Positions 55,419-61,943 of a stretch of DNA of 64,000 nucleotides are shown here, one piece after another. Below the pieces are notes generated by a model that saw only the letters and a list, made by a program, of their open reading frames with translations, was not told the DNA's origin and did not search any database. The stretch covers positions 183,924-247,923 of the forward strand of contig NZ_JAYFNG010000002.1 of assembly GCF_034933565.1 (NCBI RefSeq), given 5' to 3'. A program made the translations under genes and the position numbers. The stretch is from Raineyella sp034933565 (GTDB lineage: Bacteria; Actinomycetota; Actinomycetes; Propionibacteriales; Propionibacteriaceae). The first letter of the stretch is position 1. Every line of letters starts with the position of its first letter.

Positions 55419-56069
55419 TCAGTTGGGGGAGGCGTCGCCGACGTTGCGCCGGAACGGCAGTGAATGCGTCGCGCGGATCAGGCCGGCCTCGCGCCGCAAC
55501 TGGTCCCGCGCCACCGCCAGGCGGGCCTCGGTGGTCGGGGCGGCCAGCAGCTCCTGCTGGTCGGTGATGCTGAGCGGGACGAGCGCCCCCACCGTGTAGG
55601 CCAGTTCGTCCGGATCGCGGGGCAGTGGCGGGATCTCACCGTTGAGGGCGGTCGCGTACGCCTCGAGCGCCGCCCGCACCTCCTCGGCGTGCTCGTCGAC
55701 CCGCTGCTGGTCGCCGCGGACCTCCGGCAGCTTCGTCACCAGGCCGGTGGCGTACGGCGTCTCGGCGGCCGCGTCGACCCCGTCGAGGCGGAACCGCCAG
55801 GTGCCCAGCACCCGGATCACGAACCGTTCCCCGAGCGACCGTGCCGCGGCCAGCCGGGCGGCGCAGCCGACGTTGTGCACGCTGTGCACCCGCCGGGTGC
55901 CGACCTCCGAGCCCTCGCGGATCGCCACGATGCCGAACTCGCGGTCCTCCGGCTCCAGCTCGGAGAGGTCCTCCAGGAGCTGGAGGTAGCGCGGTTCGAA
56001 CACCTGCAGCTGCAGCGGCATACCGGGGAACAGCACCACCCCCAGCGGGAAGAGCGGGAGCCTCCTCAT
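55419..56069 (-). CDS. LON-N (substrate-binding) domain protein
   Basis: A 216-residue stand-alone N-terminal domain of Lon protease, without ATPase or protease domains. Motifs: LPLFPLGVVLFPGMPLQLQV, FEPRYLQLLEDL, FGIVAIREGSEVG, HNVGCAARLAAARSLGERF and a C-terminal helical part LSITDQQELLAAPTTEARLA. These actinobacterial proteins have no assigned function. ATG 56069 overlaps the stop of the upstream thiamine-binding gene by 4 nt. Confidence 0.9.
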   Translation of the reverse strand: MRRLPLFPLGVVLFPGMPLQLQVFEPRYLQLLEDLSELEPEDREFGIVAIREGSEVGTRRVHSVHNVGCAARLAAARSLGERFVIRVLGTWRFRLDGVDAAAETPYATGLVTKLPEVRGDQQRVDEHAEEVRAALEAYATALNGEIPPLPRDPDELAYTVGALVPLSITDQQELLAAPTTEARLAVARDQLRREAGLIRATHSLPFRRNVGDASPN

Positions 56070-56422
56070 GCGCTGTCCCCGTCCCCGCCGCCGCTCGGGG
56101 CGTCCGGGGCGATCGCCTCCTGGGTCGCCAGGGTGGCCTCGACCCGGGCGACCTTGCCGGTGATCTCCCCGGTGTGACCGGGGCGGATGTCGGCCTTGAG
56201 CACCAGCGAGACGCGGGTGCCGTACGCCCCGACCGCCTCGGTGGCCCGCCGCACCACGTCCATCACCTCGTCCCAGTCACCCTCCAGCGTGGTGAACATG
56301 GAGTCGGTGCGGTTCGGCAGACCGGAGGCGCGGACGACGCGGACGGCCGCCGCGACGGCCTCGTGCAGGGAGGCATCGGGATTGTCCCCACCGGAGGGGG
56401 CCACGGAGAAGGCGACGAGCAT
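56066..56422 (-). CDS. MTH1187/YkoF-type thiamine-binding protein
   Basis: A 118-residue protein of the DUF77 family, ferredoxin-like fold. It begins MLVAFSVAPSGGDNPDASLH, with TTLEGDWDEVMDVVRRATEA and the conserved RVSLVLKADIRPG strand. Family members bind thiamine or hydroxymethylpyrimidine. Coupled by overlap to the LON-N gene; it follows the phenol hydroxylase reductase gene (45 bp), but a functional link is doubtful. Confidence 0.85.
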   Translation of the reverse strand: MLVAFSVAPSGGDNPDASLHEAVAAAVRVVRASGLPNRTDSMFTTLEGDWDEVMDVVRRATEAVGAYGTRVSLVLKADIRPGHTGEITGKVARVEATLATQEAIAPDAPSGGGDGDSA

Positions 56423-56467
56423 GTGCCCACCGTAGCCACTCGGGTCCCCGCCGGGAGGGGTTCCGGG

Positions 56468-57529
56468 TCAGCGCTTGATCAGCGGCGAGCTGAGGCCCTT
56501 CTGCTTGTCACCCTCGTTGAAGAAGTCCTCGCCGAAGATGTCGCGGGGGAACAGCCGCCGGCTCATGAACGACTTCAGGCAGCCCTCGACCATCGCCGGC
56601 GAACCGCACATGTAGCCCTGGTAGCCGTTCAGCTTGTCGAAATCCTCCTCCAGCGCCTGCGTCACGTACCCGCCGCGGTAGCCCTCCTCGGGCTCCTCGT
56701 TCGAGACGCACGGGTGGTAGCTGAACTGATCTGGGTACTCCGCCGCCAGCTCGCGGAAGTAGTCGACGTCGTACAGGTCGGCCCGGGTCCGCCCACCGGC
56801 GTAGAGGGTGATGTGCCCGTCGTACGCCTCGTTGAGGAGCGCGTGCTTGATCATCGAGGCGATCGGCGCCAGGCCGGTCCCGCCGGCCATCATCACGATC
56901 GGGCGCTCCTCCTCCCAGGTGCGCAGGACGAACCGGCCGTACGGTCCGGACAGCTGCACGGTGTCGCCCACCGCGGCGTCCTTGAACAGCCACCCATCGG
57001 TCGCGACGCCGCCGGGCACGTTGCGCACCTGGAACTCGACGACCCTGGTCTCGGTCGGCGGATTCGCCATCGACCAGGTGCGGTCGACGCCGTCGGAGCC
57101 GGGGACGATGATCTTCATGTACTGGCCGGCGTTGAAGCCGATCTCGCGGTCCAGCTCGATCCGCAGCCGCTTGATCTCGTGGGCGATGTCGGTGAGCTCG
57201 ACGATCGTGCCGGTGAAGTCCTGCACCGGGAAGATCTCCAGCTCCTCCTCGACGTCGACGTCGGCCTCGATCGTCACGTCGCCCTGCGGGCGGGCGCAGC
57301 AGGTGAGGGTCTTGCCCTCCTCGCGCTCGAAGTCCATCAGCGCGAAGCTCGAGGCGGCGCCGTGGTCGACCTCGCCGTCGAGGATCTCCACCTTGCAGGT
57401 CGCACAGGTGCCGTGGGTGCAGGAGTGCGGCAGCCACACACCGGCCCGCAGGCAGGCCTCGAGGATGGTCTGGTCGTCGGCGACCTCGACCTCGCGGCCG
57501 AGCGGTTCAACGGTGACGGTGTGGCTCAT
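56468..57529 (-). CDS. Phenol hydroxylase reductase (P5/DmpP-like)
   Basis: Electron-transfer component of the diiron phenol hydroxylase, 353 residues like DmpP. An N-terminal plant-type [2Fe-2S] ferredoxin has CTHGTCATCKVEIL plus a distal Cys in TLTCCARPQG. The FAD domain shows DRTWSMANPPTE (RxxS) and the NAD domain IVMMAGGTGLAPIASMI. The C-terminus YMCGSPAMVEG is typical. ATG 57529 begins MSHTVTVEPLGREV. It is separated from the oxygenase genes by 248 bp with a strong hairpin. Confidence 0.93.
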   Translation of the reverse strand: MSHTVTVEPLGREVEVADDQTILEACLRAGVWLPHSCTHGTCATCKVEILDGEVDHGAASSFALMDFEREEGKTLTCCARPQGDVTIEADVDVEEELEIFPVQDFTGTIVELTDIAHEIKRLRIELDREIGFNAGQYMKIIVPGSDGVDRTWSMANPPTETRVVEFQVRNVPGGVATDGWLFKDAAVGDTVQLSGPYGRFVLRTWEEERPIVMMAGGTGLAPIASMIKHALLNEAYDGHITLYAGGRTRADLYDVDYFRELAAEYPDQFSYHPCVSNEEPEEGYRGGYVTQALEEDFDKLNGYQGYMCGSPAMVEGCLKSFMSRRLFPRDIFGEDFFNEGDKQKGLSSPLIKR

Positions 57530-57732
57530 GGTGTCCCTGCGGTTCTCTCTGTGCGGCGGGCCGGGGCGTACGACGGCGTGGGCGGGAAAGGGTCCGGACC
57601 GAAGGGGACCCGGACGGGGTGGGGAAAGGGCGAGGTGGGGGAGAGCGTGAACCGGGCGGAAGCCCGGAATGGGCTGAAGTGAACTTGACGGGGCGGTGGG
57701 AGGGAGCGTACGGCAAGGGGACCGGACGGGCG
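57530..57732. other. Purine-rich spacer upstream of reductase gene
   Basis: A purine-rich gap (GGGAAAGG, GGGGTGGGGAAAGGG on the plus strand) between the hairpin and the reductase start. No gene is supported. A separate promoter for the reductase could lie here but no clear -10/-35 was found. Confidence 0.4.
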
Positions 57733-57766
57733 GGGGAGGGGCCGGGGGCAGGCCCGGCCCCTCCCC
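57733..57766 (-). terminator. Intercistronic 14-bp hairpin between P4 and reductase genes
   Basis: GGGGAGGGGCCGGG (57733-57746) and its exact reverse complement (57753-57766) flank a 6-nt loop, starting 11 nt after the P4 (DmpO-like) stop. There is no following U-run, so it may be a partial terminator or a structure that stabilises the upstream mRNA and lowers reductase expression. Confidence 0.6.
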
Positions 57767-57777
57767 GTGTCCGGCGG

Positions 57778-58101
57778 TCAGACCCGGGCGAAGCCCAGGG
57801 TGTTCTTGTGCTGGACGCCGAGCTCCTCGAGGGTGCTGTCGTCCTGCGGGGTGAAGGCCCGGTCGACCAGGCTCCAGGCGTAGCTCTCCTCACCCGTGGT
57901 GTGCGGGTTGGCGGAGACGTACGGCAGGAACTGGGTCTGGTAGAAGTCCTTCCAGGTCATGTTCTTCGGCACCAGCAAGCAGGCCGGCGAAGAGAACCAC
58001 AGGTCGTCCTTCTGCCAGAGGTGGACCATCATGTTGTCACCGTAGAGCGCCTGGGCGGAACGGGACGGGTAGTTGTAGTCGTAGAGAGCCTTGATGGCCA
58101 T
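57778..58101 (-). CDS. Phenol hydroxylase P4 component (DmpO-like)
   Basis: A 107-residue small subunit of the hydroxylase (gamma). It begins MAIKALYDYNYPSRSAQ, with YGDNMMVHLWQKDDLWFSSP and LLVPKNMTWKDFYQTQFLPY, all typical of DmpO/PhhO. ATG 58101 leaves a 2-nt gap to the large subunit gene. It completes the heterohexameric oxygenase with the large and beta subunits. Confidence 0.92.
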   Translation of the reverse strand: MAIKALYDYNYPSRSAQALYGDNMMVHLWQKDDLWFSSPACLLVPKNMTWKDFYQTQFLPYVSANPHTTGEESYAWSLVDRAFTPQDDSTLEELGVQHKNTLGFARV

Positions 58102-58103
58102 GG

Positions 58104-59744
58104 TCAGGCGTCCTTTCCGATGGAGGCGTCGACGGAGGCGGCGGCAGCGGTGACACCCTCGGCGTCGAGGGCGGTCTCGACCTCCTGGGCGGTGCCGAGC
58201 TTGTCCTCGATCTGCCGGTGCCACTTCTGCCAGTTCTGGTCGTCGATGCTGCCGACGAACTCCCCGGCGTCACCGTCCTGGTACCCGTACCACGCCATCA
58301 CGTCGGGCAGGGTCGGGCCGCCGCAGTTGCCCTGGTAGATCTGGTGCACCGGCAGCCACGCCTGGCGGTACTTGACCGGCTCACGGTCGAAGATCCACTT
58401 GCAGGCCTCGGAGCAGAAGTTGTAGTGCTCCCCCTCATGGTCGGAGTAGTGCTGGGCCATGTGGGCCGGGTCGCCGTCGGCGTGGAACGTCATCGGCACC
58501 TGGCAGACCTGGCACAGCTGCGGCAGACCGGGGTAGGTGAACCGCTTGCCGGCCTGGTCGAGGGCCCGCGTCTCCTCCCACTTGTCGCGGTAGAGCTGGT
58601 CGAAGGTGTCCGGGTAGGCCTGCGAGAGCCAGTCCATGTGCTCCTCGTCGGGCACCGTGGTGGTGAAGTTCGCGGCGTGGCTGAACTGGTAGAGCGTGTC
58701 GTACAGCCAGTGCGACAGGTGCTCCTTCTCGCGGATCGCCTGGTCGACGTGCCGCGGCGGGCGGATGCCGTAGAGGGCGAGGTCGGGGAAGAGGCCGTTC
58801 ATCATCTGCTGCTCGAAGTAGAGCTCGAACGCCTCCTTCCAGCTCATCACCGGGCGCGGCAGCATGTAGTCGAGCATCGCGGCGACCAGGCCGGTGACCC
58901 GGTAGCCCCGCCAGAACCACTTGTCGACCCACTCCTGGACGATCGGCACGTTGGCCTCGTCCTGCTCGAGGATGAACTTGATCGCCTCCAGACCCAGGGT
59001 CATGTGGCGCGACTCGTCGGACTGCGCCGAGAAGCCGAAGGTCATCGTCGGCAGGTCGCCGTTGAAGCTGGCGGCCGACATGAACGGCACAAACAGCAGG
59101 TTGGTGAGCAGGTACTCGAACGAGAACCCGATCGCGATCAGGAACTCGAACGGGCCGGCGCTCAGCGCGTCGTCGAAGTACGACTTGGTCACCGACAGGT
59201 ACCAGACCCGGTCGTGCTGCTGCAGGAAGTTGTGGAAGCCGGAGTAGAACTTGTTGTAGTTCGACAGGGTGTGGATCTCGGTCTGCGCGTGGCGCATCTC
59301 GTCGATCGACTGGCACAGCGCCGCGAAGCGCGGGCCCGGGCCGTTGAACTGCCGGGCCAGGTAGGCGAAGTGGCGGTTGGCCTGGTACTCCAGCGGGGTC
59401 ACGCCGCCGAGGAAGATCTTCATCGCGTTCAGGTAGCTGGCGTGGGCGAGGGTGAGGTGGCCCTGGCCCTGCGCGAAGCCGTCCAGGACGGAGTAGAGGC
59501 GCTTGTCCTTCTCCGCCTGGTAGCGGTGGTACGCGTCGACGGTCAGCCGGAACGGGTCGTCCCACTTGGTCCAGTCGTGGATCTTGATGCCCTCGTACGT
59601 GGTGTGCGGGTACATCTCGTCCTCGGAGACGTACGACGGCTGCCAGTCGAGGTCGCGGGTCAGCGCGCTGTAGCGCGCCTTCATCGAGAGCTTCTTGGGC
59701 TTGGCCGCGGCCTGGTTGGGCTGGTTCGGAGCAGTGGTGGTCAT
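58104..59744 (-). CDS. Phenol 2-monooxygenase (phenol hydroxylase) large subunit P3, DmpN-like
   Basis: Diiron oxygenase alpha subunit, 546 residues, hydroxylating phenol-type aromatics to catechol. The iron-ligand motifs are PLEYQANRH, SIDEMRHAQTEIH (ExxH) and SAQSDESRHMTLG (ExxH). Strong DmpN-specific text: FVPFMSAASFNGDLPTMTFG, KWFWRGYRVTGLVAAMLDYM, and the Cys-rich zinc-like C-terminal region QVCQVPMTF...FCSEACKWIF, then WLPVHQIYQGNCGG. ATG 59744. Length is slightly over the usual 515-520 because of an Ala/Glu-rich tail. Group I soluble diiron monooxygenase. Confidence 0.94.
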   Translation of the reverse strand: MTTTAPNQPNQAAAKPKKLSMKARYSALTRDLDWQPSYVSEDEMYPHTTYEGIKIHDWTKWDDPFRLTVDAYHRYQAEKDKRLYSVLDGFAQGQGHLTLAHASYLNAMKIFLGGVTPLEYQANRHFAYLARQFNGPGPRFAALCQSIDEMRHAQTEIHTLSNYNKFYSGFHNFLQQHDRVWYLSVTKSYFDDALSAGPFEFLIAIGFSFEYLLTNLLFVPFMSAASFNGDLPTMTFGFSAQSDESRHMTLGLEAIKFILEQDEANVPIVQEWVDKWFWRGYRVTGLVAAMLDYMLPRPVMSWKEAFELYFEQQMMNGLFPDLALYGIRPPRHVDQAIREKEHLSHWLYDTLYQFSHAANFTTTVPDEEHMDWLSQAYPDTFDQLYRDKWEETRALDQAGKRFTYPGLPQLCQVCQVPMTFHADGDPAHMAQHYSDHEGEHYNFCSEACKWIFDREPVKYRQAWLPVHQIYQGNCGGPTLPDVMAWYGYQDGDAGEFVGSIDDQNWQKWHRQIEDKLGTAQEVETALDAEGVTAAAASVDASIGKDA

Positions 59745-59748
59745 GGTG

Positions 59749-60069
59749 TCAGTCCTCGTCTTCTTCGTCTTCGACCCGGGGACCCCACGAGATGACGATG
59801 CGGTCCTCGTCCCACTCGGAGATGTTGCCGGAGAGGGTGATGATGGCCATCTGGAACTCGTGGGTCTCCCACGTACGGCCGAGCTCGGCCTCGACGCTCT
59901 CGCGGTTGATCACCAGCCGGCCGGGGGACTGGAGCTTCACCACGCCCGGGAAGTGGTTGATCACCAGGTCGGCGTTGTCACTCTCGATGGCGCTGATCAG
60001 GGCACGGTTGTTCTCGGTCTCCTGCAGATCGACGCTGACCGGCCGGTTGTCCAGGATGTTCTCGGTCAT
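59749..60069 (-). CDS. Phenol hydroxylase coupling/effector protein P2 (DmpM-like)
   Basis: A 106-residue cofactorless effector protein. NRALISAIESDNADLVINHF and PGRLVINRESVEAELGRTWE match the DmpM/MmoB fold; the C-terminus is acidic. It regulates substrate entry and oxygen activation on the diiron subunit. ATG 60069 comes 1 nt after the beta-subunit stop. Confidence 0.9.
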   Translation of the reverse strand: MTENILDNRPVSVDLQETENNRALISAIESDNADLVINHFPGVVKLQSPGRLVINRESVEAELGRTWETHEFQMAIITLSGNISEWDEDRIVISWGPRVEDEEDED

Positions 60070-60070
60070 C

Positions 60071-61099
60071 TCAGGCTCCCCGGGGGTCGTTGATCTCGAG
60101 GCCGAAGGCGCGGAACTTCTCGGCCACCTTCGTGGCGTGCGTACGGACCGCGGACACCGAGTCGGTGCCGGCCAGCGTGTCCGCCTGGGCGGCGACCTGC
60201 TCGACCGCCGACAGGGCCTGCGGCAGCCAGGTGTTCACCGCGGCGGCCATCGCGGCCGCGTTGGTGGCGCCGTACTGCTCGTCGCCGAGCCAGCCCTTGT
60301 AGAGCGGGTCGAGCCACTTGCGGTGCTCGGCCCACCAGGTGCCGATGTGCTGGGCGAGCAGCGAATAGGCACCCGCCCCGCCGAGGATGGCCTCCTCGTC
60401 GAGGTGACGGTAGACCAGGGCATCGATCAGCTCGTCGACGATGTCCAGGCCGATCACCGCGGCCGCCCAGTCCTGCTCGATCAGCAGCTTCTCCTCGACC
60501 TCCCGCAGGCCCTGCAGGTGCGGGGCGTCGATCCACAGCGCCTTGGCGGACTTCAGCACCGCCGAGGACTCGTGGCCGAGCGCGATGCCGACCCGGGAGA
60601 TCAGCTGCGCGTTGCCGATCCGGTCGAAGCTCTCGTAGCCGCAGCACTGCGCGATGGTCGCGCCGTAGCTGAACCGGCAGGCGTTGGAGTAGAGCATCTG
60701 CGCGCCGGACTCGTAGTGCCGCAGCGGGATGATCACCTCGGCGATCAGCTGCTGCCAGTTCTGCGGCGTACGCTCCAGCAGGCCGTGGTCGCTGACGTAG
60801 TCGAGGGTCTTGCCGAAGGCCTCGTGCATGGCGGCCCGGTTGGTGACGTACGGCGTGTAGTAGTACTGCCGCGGGTCGGTGTAGGAGTAGGGGTCGGTCA
60901 GCTTGAGGGCGCTGTAGTCCGGGTCGTAGAGCTCGCGCTCGGCATCCCAGGTCGGGCGGTAGTGGAAGTTCTCGGTCGGCTGCAGGCCGATGGTCCCTTC
61001 CTGGTAGCGGGTGGCGGGCTTGTCGCCGTAGCGCTCGATCAGTGGCGTGAAAGTCTGGCGAAGAGGCTCGATGACCTGGGTCTTCAGCTCGTACTGCAC
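60071..61099 (-). CDS. Phenol hydroxylase beta subunit P1 (DmpL-like)
   Basis: The 342-residue helical beta subunit that packs with the large subunit but lacks iron ligands. Motifs: LKTQVIEPLRQTFTPLIERY, GDKPATRYQEGTIGLQPTE, FHYRPTWDAERELYDPDY, YVTNRAAMHEAFGKTLDYV and HRKWLDPLYKGWLGDEQYG. GTG 61099 follows AGGAGGTCAGTCAC; an in-frame ATG at 61132 is possible but its ribosome site is poorer. The 190 bp upstream have no gene. Confidence 0.92.
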   Translation of the reverse strand: MQYELKTQVIEPLRQTFTPLIERYGDKPATRYQEGTIGLQPTENFHYRPTWDAERELYDPDYSALKLTDPYSYTDPRQYYYTPYVTNRAAMHEAFGKTLDYVSDHGLLERTPQNWQQLIAEVIIPLRHYESGAQMLYSNACRFSYGATIAQCCGYESFDRIGNAQLISRVGIALGHESSAVLKSAKALWIDAPHLQGLREVEEKLLIEQDWAAAVIGLDIVDELIDALVYRHLDEEAILGGAGAYSLLAQHIGTWWAEHRKWLDPLYKGWLGDEQYGATNAAAMAAAVNTWLPQALSAVEQVAAQADTLAGTDSVSAVRTHATKVAEKFRAFGLEINDPRGA

Positions 61100-61289
61100 G
61101 TGACTGACCTCCTTTCCTGTGTTGTCGGTCATCGTTGACCGGACATCGGTGGGGCGGCACGCCCTCGGGGCGTACGCGTCGGGGTGTCGGCACCGGGCGG
61201 TGCGCACCTGGGGACGGAAGAGCAGGGATGCGGGGGGCGATCTGCCGGGCGGGCCCGACGGGTCGGGCAGCAGTCCGGCGGGTGGCCGG

Positions 61290-61721
61290 TCAGCTGATGT
61301 GGACCGGCTCGGCGTTGTGCAGGCCGGCCGCCACGACCAGGCGGACCAGCAGGTCGGGCAGCGCCTCCGGACCGGCCAGCTCCTGCGGCTCGCCCGCGGG
61401 CAGGTCGGCGGAGATGATCCGGCCGAGGGTGCGGCCGCCGGAGAAGTGGGTGGAGACCCGGGCCCGATGGTCGCGGCAGCTGATGGTGAAGGCGAGGTCC
61501 TCCCCGCCGACCTCGTCGACCAGGTCGAGGTGGGAGGCGGGATCCTCGATGACCGCGTTGGCTTCGCAGACCAGCTGCTCGGCCAGCGACCGCAGGGCGA
61601 CCTGGCGATCCGTGCCTTCGTTGCGGGCGACGAGGACGGCGGGCCGCAATGCGGGCCGGGGGGCCTCCTGGGGCTCCGGGGCCCCGAGCACCTCCGCCAG
61701 CCGGTGCATGAAGAACGTCAT
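61290..61721 (-). CDS. Uncharacterised first gene of the phenol hydroxylase operon
   Basis: A 143-residue soluble protein in the position normally held by the 80-90-residue DmpK assembly factor. It begins MTFFMHRLAEVLGAPEPQEA; other parts are VARNEGTDRQVALRSLAEQL, DEVGGEDLAFTISC and the Leu-rich LPDLLVRLVVAAGLHNAEPV. I do not recognise it and see no DmpK signature. ATG 61721 follows AAGGAGGAGTCC. An assembly or regulatory role in the operon is inferred from position only. Confidence 0.7.
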   Translation of the reverse strand: MTFFMHRLAEVLGAPEPQEAPRPALRPAVLVARNEGTDRQVALRSLAEQLVCEANAVIEDPASHLDLVDEVGGEDLAFTISCRDHRARVSTHFSGGRTLGRIISADLPAGEPQELAGPEALPDLLVRLVVAAGLHNAEPVHIS

Positions 61722-61943
61722 GGACTCCTCCTTGAGTCGTGTCCGTGGCACCGAATGTAAGGTGGGTCACAGATCACCCGGTACCCGTAGAACTACCCGT
61801 ATCCGCCTCCTGCGTCACGGGTGGGTGACGCCGCAGCCGGCCTCCGGCACGGGGGTAGAGGTGTTCCGGAGGGACGTCCGCGGCCCCCCGATCCCGCGCC
61901 GTCTCACGTAGTCTGGGATGATCCCCGCCGTCGAGGAGTCGCG
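61722..61943. promoter_or_regulatory. Divergent control region of phenol hydroxylase operon and regulator
   Basis: This spacer separates the operon (minus) from the ATPase-type regulator (plus). At its centre GCGTCAC (61812-61818) and GTGACGC (61825-61831) form a perfect 7-bp inverted repeat with a 6-bp spacer, a plausible dimeric operator. A GGTGGGTCACAGATCACCC segment (61762-61780) repeats the GTCAC/GTGA theme. GAGGAG at 61933-61938 is the regulator's ribosome site. No sigma-54 element was seen, unlike Pseudomonas DmpR systems. Confidence 0.5.

Noticed and set aside
56468..61721. Propane or alkene monooxygenase (other diiron monooxygenase groups)
   Set aside because: Gene order and the large-subunit text (FVPFMS, Cys-rich C-terminus, YQGNC) match group I phenol hydroxylase; the separate P4 subunit is also diagnostic.
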